Assembly (NCBI GenBank): GCA_902777125.1
Contig: CACYSQ010000003.1
Span: 1 to 64,000 of the forward strand
Length of the DNA stretch: 64,000 nucleotides
Source: Ruminococcus flavefaciens
GTDB lineage: Bacteria; Bacillota; Clostridia; Oscillospirales; Ruminococcaceae
Direction of reading: 5' to 3'
Position numbers and translations under genes: made by a program. Under the pieces are notes generated by a model. That model saw nothing but the letters and a program-made list of their open reading frames with translations. It was not told the DNA's origin and did no database searches. Numbering within the stretch: position 1 is the first letter of the stretch; every line of letters begins with the position of its first letter. Below are positions 1-6,870 of the stretch, in pieces.

Positions 1-79
1 CAAAAGCTCTCCGTTCGACTTGCATGTGTTAAGCGTGCCGCCAGCGTTCGTCCTGAGCCAGGATCAAACTCTTTAGTAA
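1..79 (-). rRNA. rrs: 16S ribosomal RNA, 5' end (partial)
   Basis: Read on the minus strand, the first bases hold the universal 16S start (AGAGTTTGATCCTGGCTCAG, the 27F primer site), followed by the usual GACGAACGCTGGCGGC and ACATGCAAGTCGAACG blocks. Only about 79 bases are inside the window; the rest of the gene and any 23S/5S genes lie beyond the left edge. The exact mature 5' end (near 77-80) is estimated by comparison with other 16S genes. The sequence resembles Ruminococcus-type 16S, but it is too short for a firm placement. Confidence 0.97.
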
Positions 80-123
80 ATTGTATAGTTAAGACTATCA
101 TCCTAAATATCTAATCCTGTTCA

Positions 124-141
124 ATAACGCTTGCGTTATTA
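124..141. other. Hairpin in the rRNA leader
   Basis: A perfect 8-bp inverted repeat (AATAACGC, 2-nt loop, GCGTTATT) lies about 45 bases upstream of the 16S 5' end. A second hairpin with 7-bp arms (CTGTCTC / GAGACAG) sits at 246-263, just downstream of the proximal promoter. Both are in the transcribed leader of the rRNA operon. A role in processing or antitermination is inference. Confidence 0.5.
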
Positions 142-270
142 CTGCGTTTTTAAGTCTTCTTACTTGACTTTCCTTTTTCAAGGAATCTCAAGGGTCGTTA
201 CTTTTTTTCTTAGCATTGTTCAATTTTCAAGTTACCGTTTTTTCACTGTCTCTCGTGAGACAGCTTTAAT

Positions 271-299
271 ATTATATCACTGTTTCAAACGTTTGTCAA
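271..299 (-). promoter_or_regulatory. rRNA operon promoter, proximal
   Basis: On the minus strand there is a perfect TTGACA -35 box (294-299), a 17-base spacer and a perfect TATAAT -10 box (271-276). It reads toward the 16S gene and starts transcription roughly 185 bases upstream of it. Perfect consensus boxes in tandem with a second promoter are typical of rRNA operons. Confidence 0.9.
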
Positions 300-352
300 G
301 TACTTTTTTGAAATTTTTCAAAAAACTTTTCCCAAAGTCAATCTCTCGTATT

Positions 353-381
353 ATTATAGCATCGCTTACAGCGTTTGTCAA
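353..381 (-). promoter_or_regulatory. rRNA operon promoter, distal
   Basis: A second perfect minus-strand promoter: TTGACA (376-381), 17-base spacer, TATAAT (353-358), placed 82 bases upstream of the proximal one with the same geometry. Tandem strong promoters fit an rRNA operon. The interval 80-502 holds no protein gene that I can support, only these promoters, the leader hairpins and the start region of the divergent gene. Confidence 0.88.
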
Positions 382-502
382 CTAAAAAATTCCTTGCGAA
401 ATTATGTATATTTTAGCGTTTTTGCACATAAGCCTCTTTCATTCAGCTAACATTCAGCTTAGAACAGCGGGTTTGTGGTATAATATCAATGGGAGTGATA
501 AC

Positions 503-1051
503 ATGAATTTCAAACGGCTCGAAAAAAATCTCATCGACAACATCGGTGAAGCTCACCTGAAGCTCGGCTACGACCGACGCGCGATCAGCTTCAATTATAT
601 GTATTCCTCGCTCAGCCACCTTCTCGGCTGTGAGGTCTCCGCTGAAAACTCAGCCCGGATAACTGCCGATTTTGCGGCATATACCGCGTCCCGTCTCGGT
701 GAGCTCACATTCCGCAGCATAAAAAGCGGCATCTTCATCACTGTTCCGCCTGTTGGTTCGGAGTACGTCCGTGATAACTGCCCTTGCAGTCCGTTTTTCA
801 CCGAATTTATCAAGCTTATCAGCACTCACGGTGCATCGCTCGATGATGTGACCGCTCTTTTCCACCGTTACTCCGACAACGTCCAAACCGAAGACAAGTC
901 CTTGACCGGCGAATTCGATATGCTAATCTATTTCGCGGACGGCATCCCCGATGATTACCGCTACTGTATCGCGGTCGACGATGATTTCGGCTGCTCGCAT
1001 CTATCCTACCACCGCTTTATCCCCGAGGACTACCTCGACCTCGGATTCTGA
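503..1051 (+). CDS. DUF3877 family protein
   Basis: This 182-residue protein starts MNFKRLEKNL and ends PEDYLDLGF; both ends and the LGYD and YMYSSL segments resemble the DUF3877 family of Clostridia, whose function is unknown. No signal peptide or membrane segment is visible, so it is probably cytosolic. The start at 503 is chosen because GGGAG (491-495) sits at good ribosome-binding distance and a TATAAT box lies at 479-484; the longer open frame from 404 has no ribosome-binding site. The gene is transcribed away from the rRNA operon. Its last ~50 bases overlap, on the other strand, the end of a possible small gene. Confidence 0.75.
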   Translation: MNFKRLEKNLIDNIGEAHLKLGYDRRAISFNYMYSSLSHLLGCEVSAENSARITADFAAYTASRLGELTFRSIKSGIFITVPPVGSEYVRDNCPCSPFFTEFIKLISTHGASLDDVTALFHRYSDNVQTEDKSLTGEFDMLIYFADGIPDDYRYCIAVDDDFGCSHLSYHRFIPEDYLDLGF

Positions 1052-1222
1052 TTCAGGTTCAAAGCCCAGTCCGCGGAAGAACTCTTCCGCCGCCTCAGCA
1101 CCGGCTTCAATACCTCTGCCAATTCCCCGGACAAAGCCGATACTCCCCTGTATACCGGAAAATATCTCGCTTCCGTGTTCCAGCAGGATCACCAGTATCA
1201 GCAATCTCAAAAGTCTTCTCAC
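1001..1222 (-). CDS. Possible small hydrophobic-start protein
   Basis: A 73-codon minus-strand frame begins with GTG at 1220-1222, preceded at 6 bases by a clean GGAGG (1229-1233). The product starts with a basic/hydrophobic stretch (RRLLRLLILVILL), perhaps a short membrane anchor, continues with a Gly/Ala-rich middle and has an acidic, Glu-rich tail. Codon choice resembles the neighbouring genes. I do not recognise a family. It overlaps the last ~50 bases of the convergent DUF3877 gene and lies downstream of the potassium-channel gene. It could be a real small protein or a chance frame; the ribosome-binding site is the main argument for it. Confidence 0.4.
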   Translation of the reverse strand: MRRLLRLLILVILLEHGSEIFSGIQGSIGFVRGIGRGIEAGAEAAEEFFRGLGFEPESESEVEVVLGDKAVVG

Positions 1223-1288
1223 CTCACACCTCCGGCACGTTTTCATTGATATTATTCTCATACCGGTACGATTTATACTAATACAACA

Positions 1289-1318
1289 AAGACCTCCGCT
1301 ATCAAACGGAGGTCTTTT
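1289..1318. terminator. Bidirectional hairpin terminator
   Basis: An inverted repeat with 10-bp arms (AAGACCTCCG / CGGAGGTCTT, 8-base loop) ends in TTTT on the plus strand and has a weaker T-rich flank on the minus strand. It covers the last codons of the potassium channel gene, so it probably ends that transcript, and may stop read-through from the opposite side. Confidence 0.6.
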
Positions 1319-2291
1319 CGATCTTATCGCTCTTTATAATAATAATGTCACTTTCAATTATCTTCAACTCAGCCACCGGAACAACTGTCAGCTCGCCGCG
1401 AAGCACCACAAGCACTCTCATTCCGAGGCACTCCTCAGCCTCCGCAACTGTAAGTCCGCAGATAGGGCTGTCCGCCGAGATAAGCACTTCACCGACCTCG
1501 GAGATATCGCTGAGCTTCTCCGCGGAATGCTGCTTTTTGGTGTACTGCTCAACAAATCCGGCGCTGATGATACCGGTCGGTATCGCGACAACTCCGACGC
1601 CGAGAAATGCAATGATTATCGCCATGATCTTGCCGACCGTCGTTATCGGGTAGATATCGCCGTAGCCCACCGTCAGGAGGGTCGAAACGCTCCACCATAT
1701 GCCGGAAAAGGCGTTCTGGAAGGCTTCCGGCTGTGCCGAATGTTCTGCGCTGTACATTCCGAGGGACGATGCAAGCATCAGCACGATTATTATAAATACG
1801 GACGATACTATCTGATTGCGCTTTTCAACGAGAACTGTTGTTATGACATTGAAGGAGTCATACTGCGAATTTATGCGGAAAAGCCGCAGTATCCGGACCA
1901 CTCTGAGCATTCTGAACACGATGAAGCCCGAGAGGAAAAAGAACGGCAGTATCGTCAGGAGATCGACTATGCCGTCGAACGAACACAGAAACCTCAGTCT
2001 CGAAGCGACCCGTCCCTTCTTCGGGTAAAGAATGTCCGCAGTCCATATACGCAGGGCGTACTCCACGCAGAATATGCAGACCGTTACGGCTTCGACCGCC
2101 GTGAACATCACGAAATAGTCCGAGAGCTCATCGAAGGTCTCAAGGAAAGCCGCCGCTATATTTGAAATTATGACCGTTACTATGAAATAATCGAAAAACC
2201 TGCTCCAGAAATCGTACTTGTTCCCTATCTGTATTATGTCATGAATGCGGCGTTTTCTCTGATCATACGCCGACTTGTTGTTGTTATCCAT
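1302..2291 (-). CDS. Voltage-gated potassium channel
   Basis: This 329-residue membrane protein has the six-helix voltage-gated layout. Helices S1-S3 occupy about 34-120, an arginine-rich S4 at 127-139 (RMLRVVRILRLFR) is the voltage sensor, S5 and S6 flank the pore, and the selectivity filter TVGYGD lies at 207-212. The ~70-residue C-terminal tail has the VVLRGELTVVP and SDIIIIKSD pattern of a TrkA-C/RCK-like ligand domain. It should conduct K+ across the cell membrane. The start lies 4 bases after the AraC regulator's stop, so both are probably one transcript; a link to the regulator's signal is inference. Confidence 0.92.
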   Translation of the reverse strand: MDNNNKSAYDQRKRRIHDIIQIGNKYDFWSRFFDYFIVTVIISNIAAAFLETFDELSDYFVMFTAVEAVTVCIFCVEYALRIWTADILYPKKGRVASRLRFLCSFDGIVDLLTILPFFFLSGFIVFRMLRVVRILRLFRINSQYDSFNVITTVLVEKRNQIVSSVFIIIVLMLASSLGMYSAEHSAQPEAFQNAFSGIWWSVSTLLTVGYGDIYPITTVGKIMAIIIAFLGVGVVAIPTGIISAGFVEQYTKKQHSAEKLSDISEVGEVLISADSPICGLTVAEAEECLGMRVLVVLRGELTVVPVAELKIIESDIIIIKSDKIEKTSV

Positions 2292-2295
2292 TTTT

Positions 2296-3177
2296 TCAGA
2301 CCTTCCTGTGAGGGTGATCGCCGATGTTGCGGTACTCCGTAGGTGTCATGCCGGTGCAGCTCCGGAAAAAGCGGCTGAAGTAGTTCTGATCGTCAAAGCC
2401 GCACGCCCACGATACCTCCGCAATGGAGGTACTGCCCGAGGCGAGCATTTCCTTTGCTCTTTTCAGGCGGAGGTGCGCGATATAAGCGGTCGGCGTCATG
2501 CCGTAGATCCGCTTGAAGAGCCTGACGGTCTGGCGCTGGGAATAGCCGGATATCTCCGCAAGCTTTCCGATGCTTATCTGTGATGTGAAATTATTTTCGA
2601 TATAGGCAGCAGCCTCTGCGAGCATCAGCGGAGTGTTTCCTCGTTCAGCGGTCTGCTCGGGATAGAGCCGCGAGAGCATAACGCAGAGCTGTACAAAGCC
2701 CGAAATGACGATATCACGCCAACCGCTGCGCTTGCTGGTGTATTCCTCCATTATCCCGTCCATAAGGGAGACCGCAGAGGTGAAGTCCTTGCCCTCCAGT
2801 TTGAGGCGGCTGTGGAACTGCTCATTGCCGGCTATGCTCGGTTCAAGCACGAAGAGAAGCTGAAATCCCGGGATCTGCCGCAGGTCATAAATTCTGCGGA
2901 AAGCCTCCTCCGGGCGGAACATCACATTGCAAATCCTCAGCCTGTCAGGGTCGAGGAAGCCGTGTCCGGTGCCGCTGCTTATGACAAAAACATCGCCCTT
3001 CGAGATGCTGTAGCAGCTGTTGTTCACGATGTGCTCGGCACTTCCGTCAAGGACGATCACGAGCTCGCAAAAGTCCTCATGCGAATGGACATACAGCGAT
3101 CTGTCATGATAGCCGTACTGAAGATGCACCGGAAAGTGCTCTGCTCCGGCGAAAAGCTCATATTTGAAGCTTATCAC
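2296..3177 (-). CDS. AraC-family transcriptional regulator
   Basis: About 293 residues with an N-terminal cupin sensor (HSHEDFCELVIVLDG, then KGDVFVISSGTGHGF) and a C-terminal AraC double helix-turn-helix in the last 100 residues (IGKLAEISGYSQRQTVRLFKR and the signature CGFDDQNYFSRFFR..TGMTPTEYR). Such proteins usually bind a sugar or other small molecule and activate nearby genes. I chose the GTG start at 3177 because GGGGAG lies 8 bases before it; a GTG at 3195 is also open. It is divergent from the dockerin endoglucanase, which is a plausible target, and shares an operon with the K+ channel. Confidence 0.9.
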   Translation of the reverse strand: MISFKYELFAGAEHFPVHLQYGYHDRSLYVHSHEDFCELVIVLDGSAEHIVNNSCYSISKGDVFVISSGTGHGFLDPDRLRICNVMFRPEEAFRRIYDLRQIPGFQLLFVLEPSIAGNEQFHSRLKLEGKDFTSAVSLMDGIMEEYTSKRSGWRDIVISGFVQLCVMLSRLYPEQTAERGNTPLMLAEAAAYIENNFTSQISIGKLAEISGYSQRQTVRLFKRIYGMTPTAYIAHLRLKRAKEMLASGSTSIAEVSWACGFDDQNYFSRFFRSCTGMTPTEYRNIGDHPHRKV

Positions 3178-3222
3178 TGTTATCTCTCCCCTCACCTGAT
3201 AATTATGCTGTTCTTACAATAT

Positions 3223-3251
3223 ATTATAACACAGCAGACTGCAAATAGCAA
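3223..3251 (-). promoter_or_regulatory. Promoter for the AraC/K+ channel operon
   Basis: Minus strand: a perfect TATAAT (3223-3228), 17-base spacer and a partial -35 box TTGCTA (3246-3251). The weak -35 box suggests modest or regulated expression. Confidence 0.6.
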
Positions 3252-3344
3252 CAGTAAATGTCCGCATTGTGCTAAAAAAATGTCGGTTCTTTTCTAACTG
3301 TTTTTGAGATACTATGCTAAAATAAGGGTATAAACGTATTTATT

Positions 3345-3387
3345 GCGTTCTGTCGGGGGACATTGAACGCAGTCCGGTTTTTCCGGA
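3345..3387 (+). promoter_or_regulatory. Two hairpins in the endoglucanase leader
   Basis: The 5' region of the endoglucanase gene holds a long hairpin (GCGTTC-TGTC, GGGG loop, GACA-TT-GAACGC; 3345-3370) and a second one (TCCGG, T5 loop, CCGGA; 3373-3387). A possible -10 box TAAAAT lies at 3318-3323, but I find no matching -35 box, as expected if an activator such as the divergent AraC protein is needed. No known riboswitch consensus was recognised. Confidence 0.45.
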
Positions 3388-3416
3388 TAACCGAAACCTT
3401 TACAGGAGGTCAGAAA

Positions 3417-4958
3417 ATGAAAACGATAAGCATTATTGCCGGGCTGACCTGTGCCGCCCTCTTGGCACAGTCGTTCACTATCCCGGAGGCGACCGCACTT
3501 CCCGCTAAAAACGGCGAAATGCGCGACATCACAACTATGGAGCTCGTCCGCGACATGGGCATAGGCATCAACCTCGGAAACACTATGGAAGCCTGCGGCG
3601 ACTGGATAGCCGACGTGGACGCACAATGGGGCGACGGCGTTCTCACAGTTGAGGATTACGAAAAAGCTTGGGGAAGTCCCATAATAACGCAGGCTATGAT
3701 CCAGGGCATGGCTGACGAGGGCTTCGGAGTAGTCCGCGTTCCCGTAGCATGGTCGAACCTCATGGGCGACAACTACCAGATAAGTCCCGAGCTCGATTCC
3801 CGTATCCACGAGATAGTTGACTGGGTCATCGACGCAGATATGTACTGCATCATCAATATCCACTGGGACAACGGCTGGGTGAACACCTTCCCCGATAACA
3901 AGGACGAGTGCATGAAGCGCTATGAGACCATGTGGACTCAGATTGCCGACAGCTTCAAGGATTACGGCGACAAGCTCATGTTCGAGTCACAGAACGAGGA
4001 GCTCGGCTGGGAGTCCGTATGGAACCCGTGGGGCAGCACTGCCGGAAAGGCTGAGTCCTACGCCCTCGTAAACGAGATCAATCAGAAGTTCGTGGACGTT
4101 ATCCGCAGCTCCGGCAGCAATAACCCTCAGCGTCACCTTCTCATCTCAGGCTACAACACAGGCTTCGACCGTACCTGCGACCCTCTCTTCAAAATGCCGA
4201 ACGATCCCGCTGGACGCATGGCTGTTTCCGTTCACTATTATACCCCTGCCGGCTTCGCTATCCTCGAGGACAAGGACGAATCATGGGCTAAGGCTCGCAG
4301 CACTTGGGGTACCGCAGAGGATTTCAACGAGCTCGCGCAGCAGATGGATATGATGAAAACAGGCTTCATCGACAAGGGCATTCCCGTTATCGTAGGCGAA
4401 TACGGCTGTCCCACAAAGGGCAAGGAAGCCGCTTCCGTAAGACTTTTCCTCAGCTCTGTCTGCAAGGCTGCCTATGAGCGCCAGCTCTGTCCGATACTGT
4501 GGTCCACGCCCGATTCGACTTCGGACGACGGCGTGGTCACAAAGGGACACTATGACCGTGCCACCTGCAAGCTTGCCGATCAGGAGCTCAAGGTCCTCTT
4601 CAACGAGATATGCGACAGCTCACAGAAGCATTCCGGTCAGACCACGACAACTACCACAACAACTACTACGACCACCACTACTACCGTCACCACAACCGAC
4701 ACGGAATCTTCCACCACTTCAACAACTACCGTCACCGAGACCGCTGCTGAGGTCAAACTTGCAGGCGACGCAAACTGTGACGACGAGCTGAATATGGCTG
4801 ACGCGGTCTTCATCATGCAGTCCATTTCCAACCCGGACAAGTATGCCCTCACAAAGCAGGGCGAAGCAAACGCCGATGTTGACAAGAGCGGCGACATCAC
4901 CAACATGGACGCCCTCCGTATACAGAAATTCAAGCTCAATATCATTACTGAGCTCTGA
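3417..4958 (+). CDS. GH5 endoglucanase with C-terminal dockerin
   Basis: This 513-residue secreted enzyme has a signal peptide (about 1-30), a GH5 cellulase domain (about 35-420), a Thr-rich linker with a run of 15 Thr (about 425-458) and a type I dockerin (about 460-513). The GH5 acid/base Glu is E194 in SQNEE and the nucleophile is E328 in VGEYG; NIHWDN at 147-152 is also typical. The dockerin has two Ca-binding F-hand loops (DANCDDELNMAD and DVDKSGDITNMD), so the enzyme should dock onto a cohesin of a cellulosome scaffold outside the cell and cut beta-1,4-glucan. The start at 3417 follows AGGAGGT at 3404-3410. A strong terminator follows the gene, which is therefore probably monocistronic. 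Confidence 0.95.
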   Translation: MKTISIIAGLTCAALLAQSFTIPEATALPAKNGEMRDITTMELVRDMGIGINLGNTMEACGDWIADVDAQWGDGVLTVEDYEKAWGSPIITQAMIQGMADEGFGVVRVPVAWSNLMGDNYQISPELDSRIHEIVDWVIDADMYCIINIHWDNGWVNTFPDNKDECMKRYETMWTQIADSFKDYGDKLMFESQNEELGWESVWNPWGSTAGKAESYALVNEINQKFVDVIRSSGSNNPQRHLLISGYNTGFDRTCDPLFKMPNDPAGRMAVSVHYYTPAGFAILEDKDESWAKARSTWGTAEDFNELAQQMDMMKTGFIDKGIPVIVGEYGCPTKGKEAASVRLFLSSVCKAAYERQLCPILWSTPDSTSDDGVVTKGHYDRATCKLADQELKVLFNEICDSSQKHSGQTTTTTTTTTTTTTTTVTTTDTESSTTSTTTVTETAAEVKLAGDANCDDELNMADAVFIMQSISNPDKYALTKQGEANADVDKSGDITNMDALRIQKFKLNIITEL

Positions 4959-4994
4959 GCAGAGGGCGTGTGCCTTGCACCCTCTGTACCCTCC

Positions 4995-5159
4995 TTACCT
5001 TAAATAAAGCGCCGGAAGCCACCGGCGCTTTATTGTTTTATTGAAGTATATCCTTCTCCCATTCGGACCGCCAAGCTGAGAGATTATCACCTTAGCAAGC
5101 TTGGCGTTCGGCGTTTTTATTTTTACAGGGTATTGAAGTTTTTTCTCATATATCCACAT
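4995..5159 (-). pseudogene. cotJC: Truncated cotJC (spore-coat manganese catalase-like)
   Basis: The frame opens with MWIYEKKLQYPV and runs through AKLAKVIISQLGGPNG, the N-terminus of CotJC, a manganese-catalase-like spore coat protein normally about 190 residues long. Homology stops after roughly 34 residues at about 5060; the next 20 codons run through the terminator and look like random sequence. The ferritin-like catalytic body with its metal ligands is entirely missing. The start at 5159 keeps a good GGAG site and lies 4 bases after cotJB, so the operon order cotJA-cotJB-cotJC is intact while the third gene is broken. The remnant probably has no enzymatic activity. Confidence 0.8.
5003..5034. 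terminator. Bidirectional terminator
   Basis: A 13-bp stem (AATAAAGCGCCGG / CCGGCGCTTTATT) with a 6-base loop separates the endoglucanase (plus) from the cotJ remnants (minus). A/T-rich arms give T-rich tails in both directions. Confidence 0.85.
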
Positions 5160-5163
5160 AGTG

Positions 5164-5412
5164 TCAGCTCCTTTCCCACGGCCAAGGGTCATTTACCCAG
5201 TCCCAGTGCTGCGGATCGGTATTCCTGTCAGGGGTAAGAGGTCCGAATTTCTCAGTGTATTCACAGACCGCTTCCTTCAGGAGCTTGGTATAGTTTGAAT
5301 ACATTGCCAGACCGCGGCGGCAGTTCGGGTGAGTATCGAGATAGAGGTTGAGCTCCTTTATCGCGAAATCGTACTTCTTTATCTTCTCCAGGAGCATTTG
5401 TCTCTCGTTCAT
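5164..5412 (-). CDS. cotJB: Spore coat protein CotJB
   Basis: The 82-residue product matches the CotJB family in length and in the blocks FAIKELNLYLDTHP, AMYSNY and the tail GPLTP..DPQHWDWVNDPWPWE. In Bacillus the CotJ proteins are assembled into the spore coat under mother-cell control. The start ATGA overlaps the cotJA stop by 4 bases, which implies coupled translation. The third gene of the set (cotJC) is truncated just downstream. Confidence 0.9.
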   Translation of the reverse strand: MNERQMLLEKIKKYDFAIKELNLYLDTHPNCRRGLAMYSNYTKLLKEAVCEYTEKFGPLTPDRNTDPQHWDWVNDPWPWERS

Positions 5413-5660
5413 TCTTTGCCGCCTCCTCTGCCGAAGGGAAGATCGAGCTCGGGGAAGAGAGTGCCGCTTTTCAGGGCATCGTCCTCACCGTAAACATCTC
5501 CCCACTGCTGAAACGGCACATAAGCCATTGCAAGCGGAGTATTCTTAGGGAAACGCGGCATAGGCGTTCCCGCTGCATTATCCTGAGCGCTTCCGGAAAG
5601 CTGACTTTCCATTTCACGCATAATAAATCCGTTCATATTATCAAACAGATCGAGGTTCAT
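5409..5660 (-). CDS. cotJA: Spore coat-associated protein CotJA
   Basis: About 83 residues. The C-terminal half (PMPRFPKNTPLAMAYVPFQQ..YGEDDALKSGTLFPELDLPF) carries the CotJA signature of Pro-rich stretches and the FQxW..VY..D.AL..GTLFPELxxPF pattern. The start at 5660 is preceded by AAAGGAGGAGG; the longer frame lacks a ribosome-binding site. It is the first gene of a short cotJABC-type operon. Its presence together with the spoIIIA operon points to a spore-forming ancestry. Confidence 0.85.
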   Translation of the reverse strand: MNLDLFDNMNGFIMREMESQLSGSAQDNAAGTPMPRFPKNTPLAMAYVPFQQWGDVYGEDDALKSGTLFPELDLPFGRGGGKE

Positions 5661-5750
5661 AAGCCTCCTCCTTTCATATTGTGCATCTTCTGCACAGTAC
5701 ATGATATTCCGCAGCGGGAAAGCTTGTTACATAAATGCTCCTGTGCGGAC

Positions 5751-5970
5751 GCTTTTCGGTTCAGGCGGAACTCGGGACGATATCGAGTCCTTTGAGCCCG
5801 CTTTCAGGAAACGCCTTGAAACGCTCAACAGGATAGATGCGAGCATAGGCTCCATTGTTACGACTGTTGATTCAGATGCAAAGCTGTCCGCGCTGATATC
5901 GCAAGCGGATCAGCTCATGTATGAGCGCAAAAAGAGCAAGAAGACCTCGCGGTATCTCAGAAAAAAATGT
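5751..5970 (+). pseudogene. C-terminal fragment of a GGDEF diguanylate cyclase gene
   Basis: About 73 codons closely match the C-terminal end of the LacI-like/GGDEF gene at 10870-12819, including FELAFRKRLETLN-, RIDASIG, ISQADQLMYERKK and KKTSRYLRKK. The fragment lacks everything up to and including the GGDEF motif, has an in-frame 21-base deletion (SVIDKPY) flanked by a short repeat, and its stop codon TGA has become TGT, so the frame reads into the terminator. It cannot make cyclic-di-GMP. It is most simply the leftover of a duplicated gene whose 5' part was deleted, with the original terminator still attached. Confidence 0.85.
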
Positions 5971-5973
5971 CAG

Positions 5974-6005
5974 CTCCCGGCAGTCATTCGCCGGGAGTTT
6001 TTTTT
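5974..6005 (+). terminator. Intrinsic terminator after the GGDEF relic
   Basis: An 8-bp GC-rich stem (CTCCCGGC / GCCGGGAG) with an 8-base loop is followed by eight T residues on the plus strand. It directly follows the GGDEF fragment and was presumably the terminator of the lost full-length gene. Confidence 0.85.
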
Positions 6006-6033
6006 GCAGAATGATAAAAAAACACTGTTGATA

Positions 6034-6062
6034 TTGATTTAATGAAAAGCTTGGAGTATAAT
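6034..6062 (+). promoter_or_regulatory. Promoter of the dockerin pseudogene
   Basis: TTGATT (6034-6039), 17-base spacer, perfect TATAAT (6057-6062), about 60 bases upstream of the start codon and of an AGGAGG site at about 6109-6114. Promoter, ribosome-binding site and terminator of the broken gene are all intact. Confidence 0.75.
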
Positions 6063-6120
6063 TTAAGTTGGTATTCAAAAGCTGACAATTCTTTTATGAC
6101 ATGATACAGGAGGAATTATT

Positions 6121-6662
6121 ATGAAAAATATTTTTATCATTGCTCGCTGCGGGTGTTATGCTCTCCGCAAGCACTGCTATGACGGTAAATGCCGCAGAGC
6201 TTTCCGAAACAGCTAAGGCAAATGCTGCTAAAGCTGATCTCAATGGAGACCAAAAGATCACAATGGAGGATACGCTTATACTTATGGGGGATGTATCCGG
6301 CAAACAGGTCTCTGATGATGTGGACGAGATCATCGAAGAGTACGGTGATATAAACGGTGATGGAAATATTACTGTTGCAGATGCGGTCCAGCTCATAGTT
6401 TATATCAAGTCCAAAAACGTTCCCGGCGATATCAACGAGGACGGTCTTGTTAATGACAAGGACGCTTCCTACCTTCTTAAATATGTGGCTGATTCTGCCA
6501 ATGAGGATTTCGATGACCAGCTCATGAAATCAAGATGTACGGAATTCGGCGATATAAGCGGAGATAAATGCTGCTGATGCTTCGCTTATTCTCGCTTATA
6601 CCGCTGCACTTGCAGACGATCCGAGCATATCTCTCAGCTATTTCCTTTCAACCGTAAGATAA
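6121..6662 (+). pseudogene. Frameshifted secreted multi-dockerin protein
   Basis: ATG at 6121 follows a good AGGAGG site, but the A5 run at 6124-6128 is out of phase with the downstream frame. One base fewer (or two more) would give MKIFLSLLAAGVMLSAS..VNAAE, a normal signal peptide. The body holds four F-hand-like Ca loops (DLNGDQKITMED, DINGDGNITVAD, DINEDGLVNDKD, and DISGD continuing in another frame), i.e. two dockerin-like modules. Inside the fourth loop an apparent 8-base deletion shifts the frame to an early stop at 6577; the original frame would continue with INAADASLILAYTAAL to a stop at 6662. Two lesions indicate a recently broken gene. Promoter and terminator remain intact. Confidence 0.8.
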
Positions 6663-6676
6663 TGTCCGTGACGGTG

Positions 6677-6706
6677 AAAAAGCGCTGCTAAAAAGCAGCG
6701 CTTTTT
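6677..6706 (+). terminator. Terminator of the dockerin pseudogene
   Basis: Stem AAAAAGCGCTGCT / AGCAGCGCTTTTT with a 4-base loop (arms centred on 6681-6689 and 6694-6702), ending in T5 on the plus strand. Confidence 0.85.
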
Positions 6707-6801
6707 ATAATGTTCCTTGTACCGATGCGTTCGGGCAGTATTTCGGAGCTCCAGATTTTCCTGCAAATCGCACAAAAAATGTTAAAATTATATTAAATCT
6801 A

Positions 6802-6830
6802 TTGAATTCTTAAGCGCATTATGTTATAAT
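6802..6830 (+). promoter_or_regulatory. Promoter of the GGDEF/HD-GYP pair
   Basis: TTGAAT (6802-6807), 17-base spacer, perfect TATAAT (6825-6830), 40 bases upstream of the diguanylate cyclase start at 6871, which has a GGAGGAAGGG site. Confidence 0.8.
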
Positions 6831-6870
6831 AATACAAAGATATCACTGCGGTAAGAAGGAGGAAGGGAAT

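Noticed and set aside
951..2165. Long 404-codon plus-strand frame antisense to the K+ channel
   Set aside because: It is a shadow of the channel and DUF3877 genes, rich in His/Arg/Tyr with no family match, and crosses a terminator hairpin.
3304..3416. Cyclic-di-GMP riboswitch before the endoglucanase
   Set aside because: The hairpins are present but none of the conserved GEMM core bases are seen.
4651..4740. Possible CRISPR or tandem repeat near 4.65 kb
   Set aside because: It is the Thr-rich linker of the endoglucanase, encoded by ACN triplets, not spaced repeats.
5701..6042. 113-codon plus-strand frame as an intact small gene
   Set aside because: It is a C-terminal GGDEF fragment with lost stop codon reading through its terminator.
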